From Panagrolaimus kolymaensis (taxonomy: Eukaryota; Nematoda; Chromadorea; Rhabditida; Panagrolaimidae): a stretch of DNA of 64,000 bases. This document shows, in pieces, positions 20,393 through 32,873 of the stretch. Numbering within the stretch: position 1 is the first letter of the stretch; each line of letters begins with the position of its first letter. A program made the translations under genes and the position numbers. Under the pieces are notes generated by a model that saw only the letters and a list, made by a program, of their open reading frames with translations, did not search any database and was not told the DNA's origin. The stretch lies in assembly GCA_028622995.1 (NCBI GenBank), contig JAJQJQ010000060.1:372001-436000 (forward strand), given 5' to 3'.

Positions 20393-21447
20393 TTACGACA
20401 ATTCCATTTCAAGATTAACATTGTAGAATTGAGCTTTATATTGAAGAGCAAATTTCAAGTTGTCAAATTCTTTTTTGAATGAACGAGAATTGCCAGGAGT
20501 AATAAATGAAAGACTAATATGAGTGCCGGGATGTTTCTAAAAATCAGATGCAGAGTTTAACAACAAAAAAGGTTGTGAAACAAATAATGCATACATACCT
20601 TCATAAAACCAGGGAAATCATCTTCACGAAAATCAGGAAAAGATATCTCATCCAATTTGAGTTCTTGAAGCTTTTCGAAAGGTGGAAGTTTAGCAAGCTT
20701 TTTGAAAGTTTCTTTTGAATAACATCGCATAGATAAACTAAAAGACGATAATTATTTATACAGAAACAATAATGCAAAAACTTACAATGCAGCTTTTTCA
20801 ATATTGGGTAACTTTTTAAGGATCATATCAAGATATGTAAAAACAGGTTGTTTGAATTTGACTAAATAGACTTTGATGTCGCGTAAATAAAGGTTCTTGA
20901 TCAAACCAGAAAAGATTAGCTTTTCAAATTCGCGAGCACGCAAGTTTTGATTGTATAGAAGCAATTCAGTAACATCACAAGAAAGAACTTTTGGAAGCAA
21001 GTAAGAAACATCCAGTTCACTATAACAAAGACCACGAGCATTGCCATTGAATGGATCATCATCATATTGAGATACTATACCTTCAAGAATAAGCTGCTTT
21101 GGAGAAATGGCACCATTAATAACCAAATCCAAATTGATATAAGAAAGCTTCATAGGTTCTTCATTTTCGTCAAAAGTTGTATAACAATGCCAATTCTTTT
21201 GATTGCCATTACTGAGAAGCTTCTTACAAACAAGAGGTTGAAAACGAGCAAGTTCAGCAACAAAAGCTTGAAAATCATTCTTTTCTTTTTGATCACTTTC
21301 TTGTTGCTTTTTTAAACCAGAAATCTGAAGAAAAAAAACAGAAGAATCAAGGAAATGAATAGAAAAATTTACCTTTTCTACTTGCTTCTCATGAGTTGGT
21401 GGCATTGGAAGAGATTCAATTAGAGCAAGTTGGTTAATGCTATCCAT
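20393..21447 (-). CDS. Array gene G: paralogue with a short coiled coil
   Basis: Four exons on the minus strand. TTTTCAG at 21470-21464 lies 16 bases before the ATG. Exon 1 encodes only 25 residues (MDSINQLALIESLPMPPTHE), related to gene E. Exon 2 starts ISGLKKQQESDQKEK, a short coil, then the module with LILEGIVSQYDDDPF, VTELLLYNQNLRAREFEKLI and LPNIEKAA. Exon 3 has LPPFEKLQELKLDEI. The last exon is KHPGTHISLSF to LEMELS and TAA at 20393. About 330 aa; phases match the family (phase 2 after exon 2, phase 0 before the last). Nothing is broken. It is a sister of gene E with a reduced coil. Confidence 0.82.
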
Positions 21448-21917
21448 GTTTAGCTAAAAGCTTCTGAAAAAATCACAAATATTAAACATGTCAAAAAGAT
21501 AACACGAAATATACAAACAATAATCGGAGGTTGCTAATACAAGAAAAAAATAGCCAGAAATAACATAGAGTTAAACGCGAAAAGATAAAACTAAGTTATA
21601 ACATAAAAGTGAGTTATCATAGTAAATGTTTCAATCAATAAATAAGCTTTTACAAATTTTTGATAAAAATCTTCAGCTTTTTAAAAATTTTATGCAAAAC
21701 AAAAATCAAAGTTGTAAGGTTCAAAGCCTTTCGTACAAAATTTTTCAAAACCAAGGAAAAGACAGTATTTTTATTCGTTTCGAAAGCCACTGCATTTTGA
21801 ATTTCTGGAATATCACAAAAAGTAATTAGAAGTTCAATCATTTTTATACCATACTAAAATCAGCAAGTTTAGTACAACAAGACAATGGACAAAATTTATT
21901 TATAAACCAAAAAATAA
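21448..21917. promoter_or_regulatory. Upstream region of gene G
   Basis: Homologous to the gene E upstream region 17650-18047 and to its flank beyond the hAT MITE (CAGCAAG, GACAATG, then a 3' UTR-like TTTATTTATAAA). No coding sequence is seen. Confidence 0.6.
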
Positions 21918-22035
21918 TTAACCAAATTTAAGCTTTCCAAATTTTGCTTGTCTTTGAAGTTTCGTTTCTTCCATGGATTTTAAAGTCTTTATTAGAGCAT
22001 TTCCCAAAAAATGATAGACTAAAACTCGTGTGTTT
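21918..22035 (-). pseudogene. Relic last exon of another array gene
   Basis: On the minus strand 22035 onward reads KHTSFSLSFFG, the family last-exon start (compare KHSSVDFSLSF in gene F). After a one-base frameshift it continues ALIKTLKSMEETK and LQRQAKFGKLKFG to TAA at 21918. The other exons are missing; the gene H stop lies just beyond. It could in principle be spliced as a final exon of gene H, because an acceptor-like TTTTAG lies inside it, but the simpler reading is a decayed exon. Confidence 0.6.
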
Positions 22036-22191
22036 GATATTTAAATTCAAAACCCTTTTATTACAGTAAAAAATTTCGATATAAAGAACCAATGAAATAA
22101 AAAAATATGGTAAAAGCAGAAATAAATAAATTAAAATTTTCAACCAAAAATTTTCTTCAAAAATTGAGATATTTTTTAGGACTTTTTTCAA

Positions 22192-24988
22192 TCAATTCTT
22201 ACTTGGGCATTTATATCTTACAGGTTCACAATCATGTTCACCTTTAACACAAATAACTTTTTCACCCGTTCCCATTGTTGTTGTTTCATCTTCCATTTCT
22301 TTAGCGGTAACTTTTCGACATTTAGAACAACTAAATTTATTTCCACTTTTATTCATTCTATAACAAAATTCTTGGCTTTCATTATTTGTAAAAATAATTA
22401 AAACAGAATTTTTTCCATTTGATTGTTGAATAATAAAGTTTGGTGATTTTATAATATAAGTATCATCAAATTTAACTGGTTCACAAACATGGGTAGCTTT
22501 TAAATCGATTACATCTTCACCATTTTCATTTTTAATTAATTCAGCGGTTACATATTTTCGAATACTTGGATGCCCACATTTTGAGCATCGATATGAACCT
22601 TTATTATAATTCATTCGATAACAAAGAGTTCGATTTTCAGGATGAAAAATAACTAAAACTTCATTTTTGCCATTTGATTGTTGAAACATAAAATTTGGGG
22701 ATTTTATTCGAATACTTTGCTCAGAAGAATTATTACTGTTTTGCGGCGACGTTGATTTTCGCTGATTTTTATTTTCAAAATCAAAAAATGGTTTACAAAT
22801 GTGATTATTTTTAGTTGCAAAATATTCTTGTCCATTTTCTTCATCCCTTTTTAATTTTCCAGATACTAATCGGCCAAGTTTTTTACATTTATTACAGCAA
22901 TATCTCGATTGATTTTCTTTTTTTAATTGATAATAAAATGCATAAAATCTTTTTCCCTCCAAATCAGTGGGATCTTTGATAATAATTTTGGGATATTTTC
23001 CACCTAATTTACTATCAGTTGCTTGAATTTCATAATCATAAAATTTTTTTACTTCCATTTCAGCGATGGTAGAATATAAAGAAGGGTGGCCACCTCGAGA
23101 AGAAGAAGAAGTTGAAGGAAGGCTAAAATAAAACTAGTTTCATTAAACCCAATTAAAAAGTGAGAGTTTTTTGTTTTAACTTACTTATTTTTGCCATTTT
23201 CAGTTTCTCCAAAATTGGATTCATCGCCAATGTAATTATTATTTTGATTATGAGAAGCTCGTTTGGATTTTTTATGGGATGAAAAAGTTTCATCAGCTGT
23301 TGGACTAAATGAAACAGGTGGTTTTCTTTTTCGGAACTGCAAACAAAAAAGTTTTATGGATTAAAACAAATATTGTTTCTTTTTTATGTCAAAAATAACT
23401 TTAAAATGGAAAATTTTGAAAATGTTTTTTTTAGCAAAAATAATTTTTGGTTGTTCGGATTTTGTTAATAAATGAAAATTATTACCATTCGAGAAAGCAA
23501 CCCAACTTGATTTTGATAATCAATAATTGAGGGTTCGTCCTCATCAATATCGCCTGGGTTATTTTTGACTTTATCTTCACCATAATTATTTTTTACTGTA
23601 TTGTTTTCGGTTGTTTGAGGACCGCCAAAAATATGTTCCGTAAAACTATCATCAAATGGATAATTCACAATATTATTATTATCTTGATTTTGTTGTTGTT
23701 CTTGCAAACTTTCATTTTCAAACATTTGTAAATGATTTGCTAAATCTTTGTTGGTTTGATTTGTTGAAGAAATTATTGCTGTTTGAGTTAAATGTTGTTG
23801 GTGGTGGTTTCGGGGATCTATATTGGGACTCAAAATGCCACAGTTGTTTTCAATTTTGAGAGGCGTTGAAAAAAGCATTGGTTGGATATCCATAAACAAA
23901 TTTTCACTAATGGAACTTTCGACTGGGGCAAGCTCGTTTACTTCCTCTAAATAACCTTGGGCGTGATTTCGCGTTTGATGGTTTTCAGGGATCTAAAAAA
24001 CCGATTAACTATTTGATTTAAACTAATAATAAAAAATTAATTACATTTTTGTTGGGAGAATTTTTGGTAGCTCCAAGTTGCTTCATAATTTTTTCCACCA
24101 AAAGCTTTTGAGAATATTCAAATTCTTTTTTCATATCTTTTTTGAAAGTATCCATTTCTTTTTCAATTTTATCTGATTTACTTATTGCTTTGTCAAGAAC
24201 GGTTCTTAAACTTTTATTTTCAGATTTTAGCGCCTCGATATTGGATTTCAAGAATTTTGTTTCCCTTTCATGTTGCTTGCTCTACAAATAAACGTGTAAA
24301 AATTTTTTTTTGATTAAAGCAACAAAAAAAGTTTTACCATTTTCTTGAATTTTTCTTGTAAATCTGCTACTTTATCCTCCAATACATAAATCTAAAAATG
24401 TTTATGTAAGTTATTAAAGTTAATGGATATGCCTTAAAATTTACAATTTCTCTGGAAGCATCCATTTTTTCTTCCACGTTTTTATTTATTCGATTTATTT
24501 TGGCTTCCATTTCATTTTCCCAACTTTCCAAACTATTAGCTTCATCCTCGCCATTTTGATCGTCAGCTTCTTCAGATCCTTCTCCATCGGCGGCTAAAAT
24601 TTTTAAAGTTTAGCTATGGTAATCAAAAATATTTATTTAAATTTCCATACATTTTGTTTGGAAAAGTTTTTCTTTTAATTCATCATAAATTTCAGAAATT
24701 AATTTATATTTTATTCTTGCATTTTCTTGAACTTCCACAGGTTTATCCGCATGTTTATCGAAATGCCATTTGCGTTGTTGCTTTTTATATGCTTTTTCAA
24801 CTAAAAAAAAACAAACTTATCAATTTTACAAAAAATTTGTTATTAAAAATAATACGTTTATCTTGAGTCAAATTTTCAGGTAAAATTTCAAAAATTTCAT
24901 AAAAATTTTCTGTTCCAAAAATTATTTTACAATCTTCCTCCAATGTTGCTTCCATATATTCCCTTTCTTCAGGTTCAGCAGCAGCCAT
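22192..24988 (-). CDS. Gene H: DNAJC9-like J-domain protein with coiled coil and three CCHC-type modules
   Basis: About nine exons, start ATG at 24988 (MAAAEPEEREYMEATLEED). Residues about 20-85 look like the DNAJC9 J domain (IFGTENFYEIFEIL, then KAYKKQQRKWHFDKHADKP). The HPD tripeptide needed to stimulate Hsp70 is HFD here. An acidic stretch and long coiled coil follow (24018-24590), then a Gln/Asn-rich region (23465-23990), a basic segment FRKRKPPVSF, and three repeats of about 85 aa (22192-23060). Each repeat has QQSNGKN or similar, CYRMN, C-x2-C and a distal H-x-C, like FLYWCH-type zinc modules. Splice phases agree across the exons, supporting one gene, but two adjacent genes remain possible. 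Stop TGA at 22192. Likely nuclear, chromatin-linked; inferred from DNAJC9 and the zinc modules. Confidence 0.7.
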
Positions 24989-25017
24989 GAAAAATGGAAA
25001 CAAAAAAACAAGTTTAA

Positions 25018-25208
25018 AGGGACATAGCTATTTCATGCCTTTTCAAAAATTTCGATACTGGGGCTGATAGGAACAGTTGGGGCGGCGCGTGTTTGAATTA
25101 CCGTGTCACTTCTGTCTTACACGGTAATTCAAACACGCGCCTTACCAAGTGTAACTTGCAGTGCCCGCAAACGAAATTTCAAAAAAGACATGAAATAGCT
25201 ATGTCCCT
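25018..25208. mobile_element. 191-bp TTAA MITE, copy 2 (30 bp upstream of gene H)
   Basis: Same length, termini (AGGGACATAGCTATTTCATG) and internal GCGCGTGTTTGAATTACCGTGT hairpin as copy 1, with TTAA at 25014-25017 and 25209-25212. Only about two substitutions separate the copies. It lies between the gene H start and the vps-15 stop, so in the gene H promoter or leader. Confidence 0.92.
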
Positions 25209-25444
25209 TTAAAACTACAAAAAAAATTTGACTTTTATATCCAAGAAAAATGTAAGTAAAAAATTTGAAAAAAAAGTAAACAAAAATGTCAAAGTTTTTT
25301 TATAACTTTTTTATTTAGAATTCAAATAGGAATTTTTAACTCAAAATTTTATTATTGCAAAAAATAAAAATTAAATTATCAAAGAAAAACAAACAAAAGT
25401 TATAAAACATATTTACAAAATTTATAAATAAATAAAATTTTTTT

Positions 25445-28400
25445 TTACATAGTATTAAAAATTTTCCAAACTTTCACTGTTCCATCTCTTCCCGACGAAG
25501 TGAGATAATCATTTCCAATCAATGAAATATCTGTAATTCCATCACGATGTTGTTCACCAACTTGAATTAATTTATGATGATTTTTATCAACAAAAATTTG
25601 AGGTTCATTTGGAGAAGATTTTTTTGTAGTTAAATTTTCATGAATCAATATTCCTCCACTTGGGCGATCAACTCTTCGATAAAGAATGGGCGAAGAATTT
25701 TTATTTGCTGGATTTTCCATGGGTGTTAAAAATGTTGTTGGAACATTATTGCATTGTCGACTAAGAAGGGGTGGAATTAAATATGGTCGATGTGGACCAG
25801 ATAAATAATTACATCGTTGTGGTTGAGTTAAAGACCAAAATCGAAGGGAACCTTGTGAATCACCCGTAAATATTCCATCTAATGAGAGGGATTGAGCGAA
25901 GGCACTGGTTTGATGTTCTTGCTAAAAAAATTATTTAGAAATAACTAAAAAAATGTTCAAAATTACAAATATAAATTTCAACACTGAATTTTGCAACGAA
26001 AACTTGAAATATGAGTGGAGTTCGAAGAAAATGGTTGCAAAAACTTTTATGGATTAAAAATTTTTATAAAATTATTTTTTCATGATTTCTAAAATTTTAA
26101 AAAGGCTTTTGAAAATCCCTTGAATTTTTTTTCATAGAAAAAATTTTTGTTTTGCAAGTTGCGAAGTTTTCAATTAATAAATTTCTAAGCTTTAAAAAAA
26201 GTTTCGAAGAATTCAAAATGACTCTTTTTAAACCTCTCAAAATAAAAATTAAAGAACTTACTGTATATTTTAAATCTTCATCATTGCCTCTTAAAAATGC
26301 ACTTTCTATTCCACTTGAAGTATTTCCGGGCCAAAGTAAATGACTTCGAGTTATTTCTCCCGCATCTAATTGCCAAATCGACATTTCACCTTCTCTTGAA
26401 ATCCCAGTCACCAGTTTATTACATTCAGCACCAGAAAGAAGTGGCCAAGAATTTAGAACTAATCCTTTCTTGCATGGATGAGCCCAAGAATTAATTTCCA
26501 ATGCCAAAAAACGTAAATCATATATAATAATATTTTTAGCTCCCGCTGTACTGGAAGTCAACGCCATCCAATGTTGATTCATGGGATCGATGGTTAGCGA
26601 AGTAATAAAGCCATAATTATTTCGAGCTCTTCTATGGAAAACTGAATCAAATCCAAATATTGGATGTTTGGAAGATGAGGCTCTGAAAAAAAAAATAATT
26701 CAAATGTTATGGAAATTTTTTTTCTTTTTTGGAAGCTTTTTGGGATTTTCTTAATTTTTTTTTACCTTTTATCAAAACAATAAATGGAACTTTGAGAAGT
26801 TAAACCATAAATTAAATGATCCACAGAATATAATTTCGTGAAACCTCCATCAATTTGAGAATCCACTGTGACCGTGCTACTCAAGAATTTATTCTTTTCA
26901 ATATCATAAATTGAGAGCACGCCACCTTCAGAACCAGAAATTAGGTGATTGGGATTGTCGGTCATAAATTGTAAACAATTAATTGCGTGAGCTGAAAAAA
27001 TAAATAAATTTGCATATTTTTTTTTCTAAAAAAACTATAGAAAATAATCGAAAATTTGAAAAATTATTTAAAAAAATGTAAAAAGTAAGAGAAAATTTGC
27101 ATAATTTTTTAACTTTTCGAAATAGTTTGAAAGTTAAAAACTAAAAAAAGCTTACGATGTGGAATGGTATGAATTGAAGTGACAGCGGATGGTTGTTTAT
27201 TAGGAATTTGAGCAATGGTCCATAATTTTACGCTTCGATCTAAACTGCTTGAAGCAAAAATTTGTTGATCTGAATGCACCGTGAGTTTCGTGACCTTTTC
27301 AGAATGTTCATGTAAATGTGCAACCACACGAATTTCAGGTTTACTATAATTTGGTGGACCATCGGCGGGAGAAGATTTATCTTGAAATTGTGTTGCGCCT
27401 TCAACAATTCGATCTCGAAGTTTGCTAACTCTTTTTTGTTTTAAATATCTTTCACGTTTATGAAGTAGCAATTCTTCGAGGCTATGGCGGGAAGTGAAAC
27501 AATGAACTAAAAAAATAATTATAAATTTTAGTCTCAAAACAACGAAATATTATTTTTTTTTTTGCGAACCTGAATCATTTGAAATCATGGAATTACTTTT
27601 CGATCTTTTTCGTTGTTGTTTATTTTGAGTTGAAATTAATTCATGTTCTGATGATTCTCCTGTGTTATTTGGATATGAGGAGGAAGAACCAAAATCATTT
27701 TCACCACTTCTCCAAAGTGAAATTCCTTTAGCATCGCCTCGATGAACTCCGCGTTCAAGATCGAAGACTTTTAGAATTCTATCATCGACGTCCACCAAAA
27801 TATTGTTTATTACTTTGGTTTTTGTTTCATTTCTGGAATTTAAAAAAAATCAAAAATTAACTAGTTTTTTATTTATGCAAATTTCACTATTTTTTGAAGG
27901 AAAAAATCGTTAATACTTTATTTTCCCGAAATTTGTGTCAAAACTTTTATTTTTGGACAAAAGTGTTTTTTATGAAAACTTTACACTTCCAATTTCTCAA
28001 ACTTTTAGTTAGGTATTTTTAATTTTCAAAAAATAGTTATAAGCCAAAAAATATTTTTAGCAAAAAAAAATCACTTTTTAACAACACTTTTCTTGGACAA
28101 AATTGGAGCAAAACCTAATATTTTTTCTTCCATTGCTGCTTCTTCGCCTTCCGTTGCAAAATTAGATAATTTTAATAAAATATTATCCAGCGAATGTGAG
28201 GTTGTTAAATTATTTCCTGAAGTAAATTTATTTGTTGTTGTTGGAAAATCCATTGGTGGAGAATTAGAAAGCATTGAATTTCTTCCGCCTCCCAATTGAT
28301 ACATGGTTCTTCGATCACCAAGTTTTCGAATAAGTTTGTCGGGATATTTATAACTGTAAACTAAATCCCACGCGGCTCGTGGAATGGGTTCAACCAAACA

Positions 28401-31400
28401 TTCATGAATCGCGGCTTTATCATTCAAACGAATTAAATTTTCTCGTAAAAATGGTTTTACATTTGGCATTAAACGGCAGAGAATATCTGCGAATGGAAAG
28501 ATGAGGTCGAGAATTTGGAGGATATCGACGGTGGCAATTCGAAGCCAAACATTCTGAAAATTTTAGAAAATAAAAATTTTTTTAGTAAAAAATTGCTTCA
28601 AATTTTTTGAATTTTATTTTAAAAAATGCACTTTTGAAAATCAGAATTGTCGGGGCATCAAAATTCTTGGAGTTTTTTAAAATATAAAAGTGTCTCGGAA
28701 AAAAGCAAAAATTTGGGACAAAATTGAAACTTAAATTTAGTTAGTTTATTTAAACACTTTTTTTATGCATTTTTGTGGCTTAAATTAAAACTTTTCTTTA
28801 AAAATAAATAAAAAAACTCGACTCAAAAACTGTAAACGCGAAAACTTTGCTTTTGGCCTTAAATTTTTTTTTAAAAACTTTATCCAAAAATGCGCCCTTC
28901 AACATTCAAGCTTTTTACCTATATTTTAATTAAACTTACCGGATGAACAATAAATGGAACAAATTCTTTACATAATTCCCAAACCGTAGCTTTTTCTAAT
29001 CTTTCTTCATTACATAAATCCCGAATGCATCTCAAAGCAGCGAGAACCACAAATTCTTCACTATGTTGGAGGCCTTGTTGAAGCAAAGGAAAAAAGAAGC
29101 CACTATTATCACTTTTTGAACCCTTTCTTGCGACAATTGGAGAATTTTTAAAGAATGAAGTTATAAGCCTCCAATCTTTTTTATTATTTAGCACCGTAAT
29201 CATATGCATTAAAACATCGTTGGTTTTAGCTAAAAAAAGAAAATTAATTATAGTTATTAATTAAAATAATTTCGTTGTGGGAAAAATTTTTTTGTTAAGA
29301 AAAATTAAATTTTTTTTGTTATGATAAAAATTAAAAAACTCTTACTTCCGACGAGTTCAAAAAATCTGCATAATTTTTCCAAATTTTTTTCTTCCATTAC
29401 TGTTTGTCGAATTGCGTTATTATTATCTTGAGTAATTAATTGTTGATAAAATTCTGAAATAGTTTGATTCAACGCATATTTTTCAATGTTTGGCAATTTC
29501 GCTGCTGGGGTTTCTTTGGTTTTAGCTGCGCGGGCTTCTTTTTCATTTTTAGCATTTGGATCCACATCAGGGCCAATTACTCCTCCTTCATCGAGAGCGT
29601 GTTTATTGCCTTCATCGAGAAATTTCAGGGCTGTTAAAGCTAGGGTTCCTAAATTGGAAGCTATGGCCATTTTAATTATTGGTGAAGTTGTTGAATCATC
29701 CAAAAGTTTTTTCTACAAAAAAACGGTTAATTTGGGTTTTGAAAATTTAGAAAAAACAAACGAACCATTTTGGGAAAAATATAATCCACGAATAGTCGAC
29801 TTTCTTCAACGGGAATATGTTTAAAATTTGCTACAATTTCCGTTAAAACATGGATGGCTTCAGTTTGGACATGAACGAATGGATCGGATAATAGACAAAC
29901 CTAAAAATTCCCCAAAATTAACTTTCATCAAAAAAAAAAATAAAATAAAATAAAATTTTACCAAATATGGAACAATTCTTTCTGCAATTAAAGCCTCAGA
30001 AGAAATGGTTGATAATTCTTTGAGTAAACAAATTGCATCCATTTTAGCTCGAATTGTTCGACACACTCGAATATTGGAAGTTATTAAAGTAATTAGAAGT
30101 ATTACAGATTTTCGATCATCTTTTTTAAATTCAGGCATAAATCGATCTCTTTCAACATAGAGCCTGAAAAACAAAACAAAATATTTTACTAATCAAAGAA
30201 AATTTAAATTTTAAATTTTAAAAAGCAGGCGATAAGAATTTTTTCGGATTATAGTAACCCTTAATTTAGAAATGTGAAGGAAGAAAACTAACTTAGTTAT
30301 AACATTATCAGGTAAATCTGGAACGATATGTTCTTCAAGATGTTCATTTTCATGTCCAAGCGAAGTTTTAATTCGAAATTCTCCCATATATTGATACAGA
30401 AATGACTCAAAAATGGGTGGAAAAAGTTTATGATTTTGGAATGGTTTATACTAAAAATATTTTTATATTTAAATTTATCCTTTACACTTTTGGAAACACT
30501 AAAATTAATTATTTACCTGATAATATAAATCTTTTCGTGCATCAGGATTTCTAAGAAGCATAATCGAAATAAGATCTTGAAATTCTTTGGGCACTTCAGA
30601 AACTATTTTATTGATATATTCCCTCGCAGAATCATCATCCATCGTGCAATAATCGATGAGTTTAGCAAAATTAAATGCAAATCGACGACCATCGGTGAAT
30701 AATTCAAGAAGCACACAACCCACAGAAAAAATATCCATTTCTTCTTTTCTTCCTTTTGTAAGATCGTGGAGATAAACGGGCAACTCGGTATTGAAGTTAT
30801 CGTAATCATTGGAACGCTTGAATCTTTCGGGTGCTACGTTACACATATTTTGTCGACTGGCATTAAAGAAGAAAGTGAAGGAAGAGGGAGTATCCTAAAA
30901 AAATAAAAACTGGGAATATATAACCATTGCAAGAAATTGTTAAAACAAAAAAAAATTTACACATGGAATAAAAGTGGGTTTAAAACTAGCAAAATCTGTT
31001 AAATGAACCCAATTTGACGAAGACACGAGAATATTATGAGATTTTATATCTCCATGAACCACTCCTTCTCGTTTACATTGTTCCAAAGCTTTAAGCAATT
31101 GAAATGCAATCCATCGCTTTTCAACATCAATTAAAAATGGTCGAATGCTTAATCTTTCGTAAAGGGTATCTTTGTGATATGGGCGACATAAAATTGCGAC
31201 TTTATCATTTTTCTAAAAAAAAATATGTTTATGCAAATTTTTATATATTCCAAAAAATTTTTGAAGGAGGAAGTAAGTGACTCACATAAATTCTTGAAAA
31301 CCCGAGGCAATTTGAATATTTTGAATTTGAAACTTTCTTTTGAATTTTTTTGATTTCTCGAAGAAATTTATCCGAAATAAAAGTATCGGGAAATACAAAA

Positions 31401-31612
31401 ACTTTAGCAACCATTGGTCCATCAAAATGTTCAACCCTTGCAACTTTCATGAAACAAGTATTTCCAAGACTGAAATTAATAAAGTTTAGAAAGGTTCAGA
31501 AAAATGTTTGGGTTGCTTACTTTTGAAAATATCGAAGTTCAGGAACATCCATAAAATATGATTCCAATGATGGAATTACTCGAGGTATTGGTGCAGTTTG
31601 TACATTACCCAT
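25445..31612 (-). CDS. vps-15: VPS15, regulatory pseudokinase subunit of the class III PI3-kinase complex
   Basis: Many small exons from ATG 31612 to TAA 25445 encode a protein collinear with human PIK3R4. The start MGNVQTAPIPRVIPSLESYF is the myristoylation signal and leader of VPS15. The kinase-like domain (31500-30510) has VAKVFVFPD, VVHGDIKSHNILV, then DFASFKPTFIP in place of DFG, and NVAPERF; DFA is usual in VPS15. HEAT repeats follow (about 30470-28080: SEALIAERIVPYL, LVLAALRCIRD-type helices). The C-terminal WD40 propeller (27840-25445) ends TSSGRDGTVKVWKIF. VPS15 anchors and activates VPS34, with Beclin 1, in autophagy and endosome maturation. It diverges from the PLEKHM1-like gene across a 1.26-kb intergenic region. 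No frame break was found. Confidence 0.93.
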
Positions 31613-32873
31613 ATTTTTTTTTGAATGATAAAGAAAACCGTTTGGATTAAAGGTAATGGAAAATAAATTAATATACAAAAAATTATAATAATACTAAAAC
31701 AAAAATTTTTTTATTAGATGAAATGGATCTTTTTTAGAAATATATAAGTTTGAAAAAAATAAACGCGCGATGACGATGGAAAAATTTGGAGCAATCAATC
31801 TTTCACTCTTATATTTTTTGGATGGAGATATCTCTAAGATCCAATATTTTCAGCGATTAACAAAGTTTTTGTCACTAAAAATATTTCAGAATTTTGTTTA
31901 GAATAAAAAAAATTAGATAATTTTAAAAAAATTTTGTAAATAATAACCATAGAAAGTTTTTTTATTTCAATGAAAAAAAAATATATTTCAAAAATGGAGC
32001 ACATGCTTATTGGCTAAATGTTCTTTAATAGCAAACAATAAATAATACATAAAACAAGCATCGCAGCATCGCTCTTCTTTCAACGTGATCATCTTCGTTC
32101 TTTTTTTTTTCAGACAATCAAATAAAAAAAAGTTTACCAACAAAAAAAATTCTTTTATCTCCGTTTTTTTAGTTTCATTTTCCCCCCTGCATTTCTGATT
32201 TCAATCAATAAAAAAAATATTAATGCTTGAAAGAACTTTGCTTAATTTTTTAGTTAATAACTTCCAATGCAAAATTCAATTGGAGCAGATATTCTTCTTC
32301 TACCTGCTTTCATTTTTTTGTTTACAAACTTTTTTTCCTTGTTTTTTCTTTGAAAAAAAAAATTGTTGCATAAAAAATTTTTTATCATCATCAAAGACCT
32401 CTGTCTTTTTTTGCTTTTCCGTGATTTCGTTGAAAAGTTTAGTTTATAATAAGCTTCAGACGTTTCTTTTCTGTATTTTTTTTTTTGCAAGCAGACTATG
32501 CTATGCTTATGTTTACATTCAATTTTTTATATTTTCATAGTGAATAATCTATTTATTTTTTATAGAAGAAAAACAATATTATTTGTTATCATCAATCGTT
32601 ATTCATTCAGGGAGAAGCAGCAGCAATATGCAATAATTATCAACAAAAAAAAAGCAACGGAACTCAAACTATTTGGTCAAAAACCTAATGGACGTCGTCG
32701 AAAAAAAAAATAGAAAAGAAAAATAAGCATCAACAACAACAACAAACTTTTTATTTTGTTTGATTCATATTTTTTTTTCATCTGTCTTCAACAAAAATTT
32801 TTAATTGTTATTTTTTGCTTTAACTTTTTTGGATCAATTATTTATTTGATTCATAGCAAAAAAAGAAAAAACA
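31613..32873. promoter_or_regulatory. Shared divergent intergenic region of vps-15 and the PLEKHM1-like gene
   Basis: 1.26 kb of very AT-rich, T-tract-rich DNA. No exon is supported; short frames here are low-complexity Phe/Lys translations. It must hold the promoters of both divergent genes. TATATAAG near 31741 is TATA-like but distant from the vps-15 start. Confidence 0.55.

Noticed and set aside
26097..26582. Extension of a vps-15 WD40 exon into the Leu/Lys-rich segment after DEDLKYT
   Set aside because: A GTAAGT donor follows DEDLKYT, so the segment is intron read-through; the next exon continues the propeller.
32223..32713. Phe/Lys-rich frames in the vps-15 promoter region
   Set aside because: Low-complexity AT-rich translation with no splice or homology support.
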